This document shows, in pieces, positions 10,371-19,108 of a DNA stretch of 64,000 nucleotides. The DNA comes from Acinetobacter wuhouensis (GTDB lineage: Bacteria; Pseudomonadota; Gammaproteobacteria; Pseudomonadales; Moraxellaceae): contig NZ_CP031716.1 in assembly GCF_001696605.3 (NCBI RefSeq), positions 1,922,001 to 1,986,000 of the forward strand, written 5' to 3'. The stretch's first letter is position 1, and each line of letters opens with the position of its first letter. The notes under the pieces are model-generated. The model did not search any database. It was not told where the DNA came from and saw nothing but the letters and a program-made list of their open reading frames with translations. The position numbers and the translations under genes are program-made.

Positions 10371-12401
10371 TTATGAAGCTTTTTTATTCCAATTAAAACG
10401 TAAGCCCATATAGGTATATCGTCCTGAAATTGGGCGATAATCAAATGAAGCAGAGAAATCACGTTGTTCATTAAAAATATTGTCCATACCAACAAAGGCA
10501 CTGACATAAGGGGAAATTTTGTAGTCCAGTTGACTATCTAAGGTGAACCAATTTGGTGATGAATATTGATTGGCACTGTCACCATATTCTTGGCTTTGAT
10601 AACGCGCACGCAGGGTCACATCCAATTGATCATTGACGGAATAATTACTGCCTAAACGTGCAATATGCTTAGGACGGCGCGTCAAATCTAAACCTGTAGT
10701 TTTATCGCTTGCTTCTGTATAGGTATACGAACCGTTTAAAGCCAAATAGGGCGTGATATTCCATTGTGCAGATGTTTCAAAACCCTTAGTTTCAGCTTTT
10801 GCGACATTGCTATAGGAATATTGCGTGATGCCATTCGACACCACGGCATTGTCATAATCAGTCTGAATTAGATCTTTGACATCATTCCAAAATAGATTGA
10901 AATCAGCGTTCCAAAGCTCACTTTTAACTAGGCTTAAACCCAATTGATAACTATCTGAAGATTCAGGCTTTAAATTTGGATTACCAATGACGATATAACC
11001 TAAATGGCTATGATCAAATGAATAAAAGCGTTCTTTTAAGTTTGGTACACGGTAGCCTTGACCATAACTCAATCTTAAATCTGCAAATAAATCATTCTCT
11101 TGATAAAAGCGATATTTGGTACTGAATTTAAAAGCATTATGATCACCAAAATCTTGGTCATCTTGGAAACGCCAACCGAAGACTGCATCTATTTTGTCTG
11201 TCAATGCAGCATCATTTTGCAGATAAAATTCGTGGCGATCGCGTGAAACTTTGCCACCTTGCATTTCAAATTTGCCATTATTGCTTTGTTCTAATTGTTC
11301 TTCGTGCCAATCATAGCCCATCTGCCAATTTTGTTTATGCCATGTAGGCAATGAAACTTGCGAACTAAAATGGTTATTTTCTTGATTTGAATTGCGTAAA
11401 GCCGATAAATAGCCATCCGTTGTTTGTGTTGATGTGGTGTCATAAGTTTCATGTACTGCTTTGACATCAAAAGCAATTTTATTGGCAGTTTTATATTGAC
11501 CACCAGCACTGAAACGTTGACGTTCAATATCTTCAACTTTGGCTTGTTCACGATTGGATGGGGAAATAAACACTAAACTCCGTTGATGATCTTTTTCTTG
11601 ATAATCATTGAAATCTGCCCATATCGAGAACTGATCTGAAGGTTGCCACGCACCATATAAAGCATATTGTTGGCGTTTTTGAATATCGCCCTGTAAGGGA
11701 TAATTGTCAGGATTTACTGCAAAACCGTCACTTATAAGTTGGTCTGCAATCAAGCGTCCTTGAAAACTGCCTTGTTTTGCTTCGAGTTGGACTTTTTCAT
11801 GATGATTATTAATGGATACGGATTTTCCATTGGCGTTTTGCTTGCCATAAGAACCAATATCCACTTGCCCAGAAGCTGAAAAACCATCACTGACTTTTTT
11901 GGTGATGATGTTGATTACACCACCCATTGCAGAAGAACCGTATTGTGCTGAAGCTGCGCCTTTGACCACTTCAATGTGATCTATACCTGACACTAAATAT
12001 TGATCTAAATCAACAGTAGAACTGGTACTTGCTGCCAAAGGAAGCCCATCAATCAGTACCAAAACTTGATCACTGGTTAAGCCTTGCAGAGAAATTTCAT
12101 AACCTGATTTTCCATGAATTTCACGTAATAAAATTCCTGGAATATTTTCTAAAGCATCCTTTAGGGTAATGGCATTGGTACGAATCAGTTCTTGTTCATC
12201 CACAATCTCTGTGCGAATTGGGCTATCGACCAATTTCTTTTCTGAACGTGTGGCTGTGACGACGATGGTATTTAATTTTACTGATTCTTCTGTTGCCATC
12301 TCAGCAAAAGCTGATTGATGGATGATGCATCCATTTGCAAAGAGGCTAAGAAGCAAAAGATTACGTTTGAAATGTAGCGGGTAGAGGGAGCAGATATTCA
12401 C
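10371..12401 (-). CDS. TonB-dependent outer-membrane receptor (iron/heme type), 676 aa
   Basis: A signal sequence near residues 10-33 is followed by a TonB box-like stretch (LNTIVVTATRSEK), a plug domain (IPGILLREIHGKSGYEISLQGL, VLIDGLPL, GAASAQYGSSAMGGVINIITKK) and a long beta-barrel ending in RYTYMGLRFNW. It should import an iron carrier or heme across the outer membrane with TonB energy. The start is a GTG at 12399-12401, the only start left after an in-frame stop just upstream; its ribosome site is weak. Two Fur-box matches lie immediately upstream, and the HmuY-like lipoprotein gene is next downstream. Confidence 0.9.
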   Translation of the reverse strand: MNICSLYPLHFKRNLLLLSLFANGCIIHQSAFAEMATEESVKLNTIVVTATRSEKKLVDSPIRTEIVDEQELIRTNAITLKDALENIPGILLREIHGKSGYEISLQGLTSDQVLVLIDGLPLAASTSSTVDLDQYLVSGIDHIEVVKGAASAQYGSSAMGGVINIITKKVSDGFSASGQVDIGSYGKQNANGKSVSINNHHEKVQLEAKQGSFQGRLIADQLISDGFAVNPDNYPLQGDIQKRQQYALYGAWQPSDQFSIWADFNDYQEKDHQRSLVFISPSNREQAKVEDIERQRFSAGGQYKTANKIAFDVKAVHETYDTTSTQTTDGYLSALRNSNQENNHFSSQVSLPTWHKQNWQMGYDWHEEQLEQSNNGKFEMQGGKVSRDRHEFYLQNDAALTDKIDAVFGWRFQDDQDFGDHNAFKFSTKYRFYQENDLFADLRLSYGQGYRVPNLKERFYSFDHSHLGYIVIGNPNLKPESSDSYQLGLSLVKSELWNADFNLFWNDVKDLIQTDYDNAVVSNGITQYSYSNVAKAETKGFETSAQWNITPYLALNGSYTYTEASDKTTGLDLTRRPKHIARLGSNYSVNDQLDVTLRARYQSQEYGDSANQYSSPNWFTLDSQLDYKISPYVSAFVGMDNIFNEQRDFSASFDYRPISGRYTYMGLRFNWNKKAS

Positions 12402-12418
12402 GTTAAAATTTCATCAAT

Positions 12419-12454
12419 GAAAATAATTATCATTTATAAATAGTAATCATTATC
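12419..12454. promoter_or_regulatory. two overlapping Fur-box matches between TonB receptor and DUF6607 gene
   Basis: Against the 19-bp Fur consensus GATAATGATAATCATTATC, positions 12436-12454 match at 14 of 19 bases (right half TAATCATTATC is exact) and 12419-12437 match at 13 of 19. They lie between the divergent TonB receptor and DUF6607 genes, so iron-bound Fur would be expected to shut off both. Counting was by eye; binding is inferred. Confidence 0.8.
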
Positions 12455-12566
12455 TTTATTATTTACAATACCCTCGATTTTTATTTCAAAAAAGCAACTT
12501 GTTCTCCACAAAAGAACAGTGCAACTGAAATAAATACGTGTTTTATTACAATATGGATTTGTTTTT

Positions 12567-13565
12567 ATGAATTTACGTTTTATACCTGCTTTACTGACGT
12601 TAATCGTACTCGGGGGGACGAGTGTGCATGCTCAAGAAAAAACAGTAATCACGACTCAGCCTACTACACAACAGCAAGATTTCATTCATAATTTAAGTCA
12701 AGCTCAAGCGCACCAAGCGATTTTGAAAATGGTGGGTGAGTACCAAGTAACATTCCGTTTTGAGGAAATTTATTCGGTAAAAAGTGGCTATGACATTTTG
12801 CCACCAGACATTTCTAAAGGTTTTGAAACTGTTTTTGTGATTGAAGACACGCCGAATAAAGTATCTCTACAACATTTGCTTTTAGCAGGTGAGCATGTCG
12901 TTAAACATTGGCGTCAAGACTGGGAATATGAACCAACCAGTATGTGGAGCTATGTGGGGAATTATCAGTGGAAAAAAGTTCAACTGACTAAAGAGCAAAG
13001 TAAAGGCAAATGGCTACAAACCGTATGGCAAGTGGATGATTCTCCACGTTATGCAGCATTGGGCAATTGGACAAGTGATCATGGTATCGAGGCTTGGACT
13101 TCTGCGGAAACTTATCGTCCTTTACCACGTCGTGAACTGACTACACGTGATGATTATGACATTATTTCAGGCATCAACCGCCAAGCGATCACCGCAGATG
13201 GTTGGGTACATGAGCAAAATAACATTAAGTTTGATACAAAAACTCAAAAGCCTTTAGCACGTGAACTCGGCTTAAACCAATATGAGCGCGTTAGCAAAAC
13301 TGACTTTAAACCTGCCTATGACTATTGGGAAAAAAATAAAGCATACTGGTCAGAAGTTCGTGCAGCTTGGGATAAAGCGTTCCAACAAAATGAAGTTTTA
13401 GGTCTAAAATTCACGCGTCAAAAAGATGATGATAAAAAAGCGCACTATGTTCAGTTTATGAAACAAGCTGAAGAATTTGCGGGTAAAAAAGTAAGCAAAC
13501 AGCAAATGGATGAAAAGATTAAAAAACTTCTCAATCAAGAGTTGACTGTTGGTCAGTTGAAATAA
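12567..13565 (+). CDS. DUF6607 family secreted protein, 332 aa
   Basis: The protein starts with a clear Sec signal (hydrophobic stretch ending GGTSVHAQ), so it is exported. The body is rich in Trp and charged residues, with DILPPDISKGFETVFVIED, VVKHWRQDWEYEP and WLQTVWQVDDSPRYAALG, which I recognise as the DUF6607 type. The biochemical role of DUF6607 is unknown to me; members often sit beside TonB receptors and HmuY genes, as here. The shared Fur region supports a part in iron or heme use. It ends with a lysine-rich helix and is followed by a strong terminator. Confidence 0.75.
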   Translation: MNLRFIPALLTLIVLGGTSVHAQEKTVITTQPTTQQQDFIHNLSQAQAHQAILKMVGEYQVTFRFEEIYSVKSGYDILPPDISKGFETVFVIEDTPNKVSLQHLLLAGEHVVKHWRQDWEYEPTSMWSYVGNYQWKKVQLTKEQSKGKWLQTVWQVDDSPRYAALGNWTSDHGIEAWTSAETYRPLPRRELTTRDDYDIISGINRQAITADGWVHEQNNIKFDTKTQKPLARELGLNQYERVSKTDFKPAYDYWEKNKAYWSEVRAAWDKAFQQNEVLGLKFTRQKDDDKKAHYVQFMKQAEEFAGKKVSKQQMDEKIKKLLNQELTVGQLK

Positions 13566-13592
13566 TTTTTTAATTTTCTTTATTTTCAATCG

Positions 13593-13624
13593 AAGGTATA
13601 TGTTTTTACATATACCTTTTTTAA
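13593..13624 (+). terminator. terminator after the DUF6607 gene
   Basis: An 11-bp perfect stem AAGGTATATGT / ACATATACCTT with a four-base loop is followed by six T's, 28 bases past the stop. Confidence 0.9.
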
Positions 13625-13701
13625 TTCATCATTTTATATACATAAAAGCATTGTTCAACTAGCAACTTCTTGTCATCATTGAATAAAGTTTAAATTTATC
13701 A

Positions 13702-14493
13702 ATGGATGGTTTGTTCATGCTCCTCAATTATCAATTTGATCGTATTGAATCTTCAGTTGAAACCCAAACTTTGGTTTTGATTCATGGCTTATTTGGTAGT
13801 TTGAGTAATTTGGGCATTATTGCACGTGCTTTTCAAGGTAAATTCGATATTTTACAAATAGATGTGCGTAATCATGGGCATTCAGCTCATTCTGATGAAA
13901 TGAATTATAATTTAATGGCAAATGATATTTTAGAAACTATTGATCATTTAAATATTCAAAATTTCATTGTGATTGGGCACTCGATGGGTGGAAAAATCGC
14001 CATGAAATTGGCTGATTTAATGCAACAAACCGCTTCAGATCACCTACAGAAATTAATCGTTTTAGATATGACACCTTTTGCATATCAAGAAAATCATCAT
14101 AATCAAATTTTTAAAGCTTTATTTGCTGTTGAAGAAGCACAAGTTGAATCTCGTAAAGAAGCGACTGAAATCATGCGTCAGTTTTTAAATGAAGAAATGG
14201 TGATTCAGTTCTTGTTGAAATCATGGAATAAAGGACAGTGGTTGTTTAATGTGAAGGCACTTTATCACCATTATGCTGATATTTTGAGTTGGGATGTTCA
14301 AACTGTAAATGCTGTACCGACTTTATTTATTAAAGGTGGAAATTCGCCTTATCTTTCCAAGCCTGAGCATTTTGAAGCGGTTAATACACAGTTTAGCAAT
14401 GTTCAAATTGAAACAATTGAGGGTGTAGGGCATTGGTTACATGCGGAGAAGCCAGCGGAAGTGAATGGATTGATTGAGGGTTTTATTGGATAA
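13702..14493 (+). CDS. alpha/beta hydrolase, YbfF-type esterase, 263 aa
   Basis: The oxyanion segment VLIHGLFGSLSNLG, the nucleophile elbow GHSMGGK (Ser), and the late VGHWLHAEKP (His) give a complete alpha/beta hydrolase triad; DVRNHGHSAHSDEMNY is typical of YbfF acyl-CoA/ester hydrolases. It is cytoplasmic, as no signal is seen. Another ATG at 13717 (MLLNYQF) may be the real start; neither has a strong ribosome site. It is a single gene ended by a terminator. Confidence 0.82.
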   Translation: MDGLFMLLNYQFDRIESSVETQTLVLIHGLFGSLSNLGIIARAFQGKFDILQIDVRNHGHSAHSDEMNYNLMANDILETIDHLNIQNFIVIGHSMGGKIAMKLADLMQQTASDHLQKLIVLDMTPFAYQENHHNQIFKALFAVEEAQVESRKEATEIMRQFLNEEMVIQFLLKSWNKGQWLFNVKALYHHYADILSWDVQTVNAVPTLFIKGGNSPYLSKPEHFEAVNTQFSNVQIETIEGVGHWLHAEKPAEVNGLIEGFIG

Positions 14494-14503
14494 TAAAATT
14501 TTA

Positions 14504-14533
14504 AAAACCTCATCTTTTGAAAGGTGAGGTTTT
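14504..14533 (+). terminator. terminator after the esterase gene
   Basis: AAAACCTCA (14504-14512) pairs with TGAGGTTTT (14525-14533), and the inner bases can pair further with a wobble. It lies ten bases past the stop. Confidence 0.75.
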
Positions 14534-14590
14534 AAATCATCTTGATGCACGTGACTGTATGCATTTTTAGTCAAGGATGAGTTGATAGTC

Positions 14591-14606
14591 GCCACCGAAA
14601 GGTGGC
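14591..14606. other. GNRA-type hairpin downstream of higA
   Basis: GCCACC and GGTGGC form a six-bp GC-rich stem around a GAAA tetraloop, seven bases beyond the higA stop. There is no T run on the higA side, so it could stabilise the 3' end but is not a classic terminator. Confidence 0.45.
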
Positions 14607-14612
14607 TATTTC

Positions 14613-14969
14613 TCAGGTTGCTGCCATTAAAGTATCGTATGAAATATTAAGATTGTGATGTAACTGTTTCATCATGCGTAAACTTAAACCGCGTTTACGA
14701 TTTAATACCTCTGATACTCGACTTTGCCCGCCTAGATATGGTTCTAAATCTTTTGGGGTCATATTTCGTTCTATCATTCGACACTTGATTGCTTCAATTG
14801 GGTCGGGTTGAGCAATTGGATAATGTTTGTTCTCGTAAGCTTCGATGAGTGTAACAAGCACTTCTCGTTCGTCTGCTTCGGGTGTACCATTTTCAGCTTG
14901 GAATATACTTTCTAAACGAATAAATGTTGCTGTTAAATCATCATCATTACGAATGGGCTTAATATTCAT
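14613..14969 (-). CDS. higA: HigA-type antitoxin with helix-turn-helix, 118 aa
   Basis: The C-terminal half (about residues 65-118) is a Cro/CI-type helix-turn-helix: MIERNMTPKDLEPYLGGQSRVSEVLNRKRGLSLRMMKQLHHNL. The N-terminal half is acidic (EAENGTPEADEREVLVTLIEAYE) and probably makes the contact with the toxin. The start overlaps the end of the upstream toxin gene by 11 bases, the toxin-first order typical of higBA. It should neutralise HigB and repress the shared promoter. Confidence 0.9.
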   Translation of the reverse strand: MNIKPIRNDDDLTATFIRLESIFQAENGTPEADEREVLVTLIEAYENKHYPIAQPDPIEAIKCRMIERNMTPKDLEPYLGGQSRVSEVLNRKRGLSLRMMKQLHHNLNISYDTLMAAT

Positions 14970-15267
14970 TTACTGTCTCCACATCTATTTTATCGTATTG
15001 GGCATGAGTACCTATGAATTTAACCCATACAATACTGGCTTGATATTGGATTTCTACGACTAAGCGGTATTTGTTGCCACCAATATTAAAGACAACTCTA
15101 TTGCTACCACAAATACTGGCATTACCTGCATATTGCTTGACATCATGCGGTGTTGTCCACGTTGCTTTTATTACATCGTGATACCACAGTTCTAAAGGTG
15201 TTTGTGAGTCTTCATAACCTACTTGTTCCCAAAATTGGCATAAAGAACGCTTAGCAATTACTCTCAT
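14959..15267 (-). CDS. higB: HigB-type mRNA interferase toxin, 102 aa
   Basis: MRVIAKRSLCQFWEQ, LELWYHDVIKATWTTPHDVKQYAG, VVFNIGGNKYRLVVEIQY and VKFIGTHAQYDKIDVETV are the conserved blocks of the HigB toxin family (RelE-like ribosome-associated nucleases). It is followed with an 11-base overlap by higA. An AGGA ribosome site is five bases upstream of the ATG. All expected blocks are present, so it is likely functional. Confidence 0.92.
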   Translation of the reverse strand: MRVIAKRSLCQFWEQVGYEDSQTPLELWYHDVIKATWTTPHDVKQYAGNASICGSNRVVFNIGGNKYRLVVEIQYQASIVWVKFIGTHAQYDKIDVETVNEY

Positions 15268-15284
15268 GAATTGTCCTAGTTGAG

Positions 15285-15298
15285 ATTGTTATTACAAT
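15285..15298. promoter_or_regulatory. candidate HigA operator
   Basis: A perfect five-bp dyad ATTGT-TATT-ACAAT lies 18-31 bases upstream of the higB ATG, where it would overlap the promoter. Binding of HigA is inferred from position only. Confidence 0.45.
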
Positions 15299-15419
15299 AT
15301 CCCAAAAATGGATAATTAGCAATACTCAGCTAAGGTTAGACCTTATTTATCATAATTTTTATTTGTAGACTATTGAATTACAAGTGTAAGCAATTCAGTA
15401 CAAATACATACAACCTTAG

Positions 15420-15435
15420 AATATGTTAACATATT
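15420..15435. promoter_or_regulatory. 16-bp perfect palindrome upstream of the MFS gene
   Basis: The 16 bases AATATGTTAACATATT read the same on both strands and end 24 bases before the MFS transporter ATG, a position suited to a repressor operator over the promoter. No adjacent regulator gene explains it other than the divergent HigBA. Confidence 0.5.
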
Positions 15436-15459
15436 GAAAATACAAGTTAATACAACTCT

Positions 15460-16623
15460 ATGCGACCTCTTACAATCCAAACTAAACTTGGTGGATTCTA
15501 CTTCTGGTACTATTCAATCGTTGGGACGTTTTTGCCGTATTGGAGTTTATACCTACAAGATCAAGGCTTTAACTACAAAGAAATTGGATTACTTTCATCT
15601 ATAGCCATCCTGACACGAATTTTTGCACCGTTTATCTGGGGTTTTATCGCAGACAAAACAGGCAAACGAATGCTACTGGTTCGTATCGCCACATGGATGG
15701 AAGCGACCATTTGGTTCCTGATCTTTATTATTCCCAACAATATGCAATCCATTGCATTACTCATGCTGATTTTTAGCTTCTTCCAAAATGCGATTCTTGC
15801 ACAATTTGAAGGCGTTACACTATTTTGGTTAGGCGACAAACATACTGAATCTTATGGAAAAATACGGAAATGGGGTTCGATCGGATTCATTGTTGGGGTA
15901 TTTAGCATTGGCGCATTATTGGATGTAGTCGATATTCACTATTTACCGATCATGCTGTTATGTATTGCATTTACCGCATTTATTTGGTCATTCACCATCA
16001 AAGAACCTAGCACTGCACCAAGTTCACAAAAAATATTAGAACCCTTATTGCCCATATTAAAAAAACCAGTGGTTGCAGCATTCTTTGCAATTGAATTTAT
16101 TATGCTTTTTGCACAAGCACCATTTTATAGCTTTTATAGTAACTATTTAAAATTAGGTGGTTTTAGCACAACTGAAATTGGCTTTTTATGGTCAGTTGGT
16201 GTGATTGCAGAAATTATCATGTTTAACTATGCCAATTTCTTTTTAAGTCGTTTTTCTTGGCGTAATTTAGTGGCGCTTTGCCTTGTGATGACCTGTATTC
16301 GCTTTCTATTGGCGGGCTATTTTCATGAAAGTTTTGCCATACAATTTATTTCCCAAACTTTTCATGCATTTAGTTTTGGTTTATTTCATATTATTGCCAT
16401 GCGCATCATCCTACAAAACTTTAATGCAAAACAACAGGGCAGAGGGCAAGCACTGTATAGCACCATGTGGGGGCTGGGTGTGGCTTCAGGTAGTATTTTA
16501 GCAGGACAATATTGGGAACAATTGACAGGTCAATCTATTTTCATCATTGCAGGTTTATCTGCACTAATCGGTTTATTATTGGTGAATTTCCTACCAAAAA
16601 CTATTCAAACACCTGCTAGATAA
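15460..16623 (+). CDS. MFS transporter, HcaT-like (3-phenylpropionate family), 387 aa
   Basis: The protein is hydrophobic throughout, consistent with 12 membrane helices, and starts with GGFYFWYYSIVGTFLPYWSLYLQDQGFNYKEIGLLSS, the pattern of the HcaT/LacY-like branch. The loop after helix 2, FIWGFIADKTGKRMLLVR, is the MFS signature. HcaT carries 3-phenylpropionate, but the substrate here cannot be read from the sequence and no catabolic genes are adjacent. It converges with lrgB, with a shared terminator between them. Confidence 0.8.
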   Translation: MRPLTIQTKLGGFYFWYYSIVGTFLPYWSLYLQDQGFNYKEIGLLSSIAILTRIFAPFIWGFIADKTGKRMLLVRIATWMEATIWFLIFIIPNNMQSIALLMLIFSFFQNAILAQFEGVTLFWLGDKHTESYGKIRKWGSIGFIVGVFSIGALLDVVDIHYLPIMLLCIAFTAFIWSFTIKEPSTAPSSQKILEPLLPILKKPVVAAFFAIEFIMLFAQAPFYSFYSNYLKLGGFSTTEIGFLWSVGVIAEIIMFNYANFFLSRFSWRNLVALCLVMTCIRFLLAGYFHESFAIQFISQTFHAFSFGLFHIIAMRIILQNFNAKQQGRGQALYSTMWGLGVASGSILAGQYWEQLTGQSIFIIAGLSALIGLLLVNFLPKTIQTPAR

Positions 16624-16641
16624 AAGTATTCAGAATATAAA

Positions 16642-16670
16642 AAAACCTTCTCAAGTATCGAGAAGGTTTT
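16642..16670. terminator. bidirectional terminator between MFS gene and lrgB
   Basis: An 11-bp stem AAAACCTTCTC / GAGAAGGTTTT with a seven-base loop has T runs on both sides between convergent genes. Confidence 0.9.
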
Positions 16671-16691
16671 TATTCAACAGAAAATGAATGA

Positions 16692-17387
16692 TTAACCAAA
16701 GATTTTTACAATCAAATGGACAATAAATGGTCCAACTAAAACCATAAAAATTCCTGCTAATACCATGGTTAAACTTGCAATTACACCTTCTTCTTTATCA
16801 CGCATATACGCTTTACTGGTTCCAAAACCATGCGCTGCATTGCCCAAAGAAGCACCTTGCGCAAAACGTGACTTAAGTTTTAAACCACCTAAAACCAAAT
16901 CTCCGATTAGCATCCCAGTCACACCTGTAATCATGGTGAATAAAATCACCAATTCGACAGAACCGCCAATATGAGTACTGAGTTCCATGGCAAATGGTGT
17001 AGAAATGGAACGAGCCATTAAACTATAAGTCGTAGTTTGGTCGAAATGAAATAATTTCGCCAAATAGTAAGCACTGATCATCCCGGCAAACATACCAATC
17101 ACAACCCCCATGCTGATCGAGATCAAATGTTCTTTAATAATGGCACGATATTCATAAATCGGAATCGCAAAAGCCACAGTTGCAGGACCTAACATCCAGA
17201 TAATCCATTGACTATCAAGCATATAAGTATCATAAGATACATGTGTGCACAGTAAAATAATGATTAAAATTGTCGGTACAAAAATAGCTGGAGATAAAAC
17301 AAGATAAGGATATTTACGATACAGTTGTTTAACTAAAACATACGCAATCAATGTACCTATAAAACAAAGGATTGAAATAATAGACAT
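16692..17387 (-). CDS. lrgB: LrgB/CidB family membrane protein, 231 aa
   Basis: The protein is made almost wholly of hydrophobic helices and carries the family segments WMLGPATVAFAIPIY, SISTPFAMELSTHIGG, VTGVTGMLIGDLVL and GNAAHGFGTSKA. LrgB/CidB partners a holin-like LrgA/CidA protein; proposed roles include control of murein hydrolase export and, in some bacteria, pyruvate or glycolate movement. The ATG overlaps the lrgA stop as TAATG, with GGAG just upstream, so translation is probably coupled. Confidence 0.9.
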   Translation of the reverse strand: MSIISILCFIGTLIAYVLVKQLYRKYPYLVLSPAIFVPTILIIILLCTHVSYDTYMLDSQWIIWMLGPATVAFAIPIYEYRAIIKEHLISISMGVVIGMFAGMISAYYLAKLFHFDQTTTYSLMARSISTPFAMELSTHIGGSVELVILFTMITGVTGMLIGDLVLGGLKLKSRFAQGASLGNAAHGFGTSKAYMRDKEEGVIASLTMVLAGIFMVLVGPFIVHLIVKIFG

Positions 17388-17827
17388 TATTTATCTCCAT
17401 GCATGACATGCATCGTTTTATTTGACTGATGCTGTTTTAATCTATGCTCAATTTTAAAACCCAAATGCACGCTATATGCTGTAAACACCATCACACAAAT
17501 TGTGCCAAGTACAACAACGACAATTAATTGCCAACCTTCAGTCATAAATAAAGTTTTATATTTCATCAAACCAATAAAACAAGGAATGAAGAATAAAACC
17601 AATTCACCAAGAATAAAGTCTGATCCAGATTTAATCCAACCAAGTTTTAATAGACCAGTCATTAGCCCGATCAATAGCATAAATAATCCAATCACAGCTG
17701 CTGAGACAGGTAAGTTAAACTGTTTTTGAATGATTGAACCGACCCACCAAATTAGGATTAAAAATATAACTTGTAGACAGTTGGTGAAAATGGATTTCAA
17801 TTGGAATCTGTGTACGGATGTAGACAT
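17387..17827 (-). CDS. lrgA: LrgA/CidA family holin-like protein, 146 aa
   Basis: Four hydrophobic segments follow a short N-terminus; FNLPVSAAVIGLFMLLIGLMTG and ELVLFFIPCFIGLMKYK are the LrgA/CidA hallmarks. It is expected to act with LrgB in the inner membrane. The C-terminus is basic and His-rich (HRLKQHQSNKTMHVMHGDK). It is divergent from a LysR gene 91 bases away, the usual arrangement for CidR-controlled cid/lrg operons. Confidence 0.9.
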   Translation of the reverse strand: MSTSVHRFQLKSIFTNCLQVIFLILIWWVGSIIQKQFNLPVSAAVIGLFMLLIGLMTGLLKLGWIKSGSDFILGELVLFFIPCFIGLMKYKTLFMTEGWQLIVVVVLGTICVMVFTAYSVHLGFKIEHRLKQHQSNKTMHVMHGDK

Positions 17828-17849
17828 GAATGACTGATTTTTTCAGGAG

Positions 17850-17876
17850 ATGAGATATTTTAATGATAATTCTCAT
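17850..17876. promoter_or_regulatory. candidate LysR-type operator between lrgA and its regulator
   Basis: A dyad ATGAGA-N15-TCTCAT lies in the 91-base gap between the divergent lrgA and LysR genes, which suits a LysR-type regulator controlling both. Confidence 0.5.
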
Positions 17877-17918
17877 GCTAAATTATGAATAGTAAATCTT
17901 AAATTATGCTTTTTTGGA

Positions 17919-18824
17919 ATGTTTATGGATATTAAAGCACTCAAAGTCTTTGTAGAAATTGTGAATTGTAGAAGCTTCACTTTGGCTGCGGAACACTTGT
18001 TCATGACACAACCCACGATTAGTAAAACAATCAAAAACTTAGAAGAAGATTTAAGCACGGCGTTATTTAAAAAAGGTGAATCAGGAAGAAAAAGGGAAGT
18101 TGTATTGACTTATGAGGGAGAACTCATTTATCAACATGCTTTAAAAATGCTAACCGAACAAAAACAACTTTTAGAGAGCTTAGTTCAAGTTAAAAATTTA
18201 AAAAAAGGGCAATTAATTATTGGCTTACCGCCATTAGGCTCTGTATTACTCAGTCCTTTGATTGCGTTATTTCATCAAAACTATCCGGATATTCAACTAA
18301 AATTTTTAGAAGTTGGTGCAAATGGTATTGAAGAAGCGATTGCGGATAAAAGCATTGATGTTGGGATTTTATTGGGAAATTTAAGACCTAATTTTGCAGC
18401 AATTCCTGTGTTAGATTCTCCAATGTGCTTGTTAGCAAAGAGAAATTCTCATTGGGATTATCGAGACTCGGTTGATTTAGTTGAGTTAAGTGAGGAAACA
18501 TTCTTACTTTATGCAGATTCATTTACTTTGAACAAGATGATCATTCAAGCAGCAAATTCAATTGGTTTTGACCCCAAAGTGGTGTGTAAAAGTAGTCAGT
18601 GGGACTTCATTGCAAAAATGGTTGAATTTAATATGGGGATCGCCATTTTACCTAAAATTTATTGTGAACAGCTCGATAGGGATAAATTTTGCTGGACTGT
18701 ATTATCTAAACCACAATTAAATTGGACACTGAGTATGGCGTGGAATACATCTGTCGCGATGAGTCCGGCAACCAAAGCTTGGTTAAATATCGTGGATCTT
18801 CATCGAGATAAGATTCATTTTTAA
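17919..18824 (+). CDS. LysR family regulator, probable control of lrgAB (CidR-like), 301 aa
   Basis: The N-terminal winged helix reads DIKALKVFVEIVNCRSFTLAAEHLFMTQPTISKTIKNLEEDLSTALFKK, a normal LysR DNA-binding domain. The rest is the periplasmic-binding-like effector domain (GQLIIGLPPLGSVLLSPLIALF, DVGILLGNL, EFNMGIAILPKIY). Divergence from lrgAB and the dyad in between suggest it controls that pair, as CidR does in other bacteria. The ATG at 17925 (MDIKALKVF) may be the true start. Confidence 0.85.
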   Translation: MFMDIKALKVFVEIVNCRSFTLAAEHLFMTQPTISKTIKNLEEDLSTALFKKGESGRKREVVLTYEGELIYQHALKMLTEQKQLLESLVQVKNLKKGQLIIGLPPLGSVLLSPLIALFHQNYPDIQLKFLEVGANGIEEAIADKSIDVGILLGNLRPNFAAIPVLDSPMCLLAKRNSHWDYRDSVDLVELSEETFLLYADSFTLNKMIIQAANSIGFDPKVVCKSSQWDFIAKMVEFNMGIAILPKIYCEQLDRDKFCWTVLSKPQLNWTLSMAWNTSVAMSPATKAWLNIVDLHRDKIHF

Positions 18825-19108
18825 GGGTTTTATTAATATTTTAAAAATCTTAAACATAAATATTAATTCGAATAATTTTAATGAAATTTAAGACAATATT
18901 ATATTTAAATACAATTGCTTAATTGTTTTTATTTCGCATAATGTATATTATGTTAAATAACATTTACATATAAATATAACATATTCTAAGCTTAATACAA
19001 TGCTCATCATCATTTCTTACTTATAGGTTTTGCTTTAGGCTCTCCATATACCGTGGCTCACAAACTTAAAGTTGCTCGACCTACGAAACACGTCATGTCT
19101 ATCTCAGC
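18825..19108. other. very AT-rich intergenic stretch, possible gene remnant at its right end
   Basis: The first ~190 bases are long A/T runs with no coding sense. From about 18996 to the TGA at 19110-19112 one frame is open and protein-like (includes GFALGSPYTVAHKLKVARP), and it overlaps the following small ORF in another frame. This looks like decay of a longer gene, but no intact relative is visible in the window. Confidence 0.4.

Noticed and set aside
10280..10507. 75-codon frame overlapping the 3' end of the TonB receptor gene
   Set aside because: It overlaps the terminal barrel strands of the receptor in another frame on the same strand, with no ribosome site or recognisable protein.
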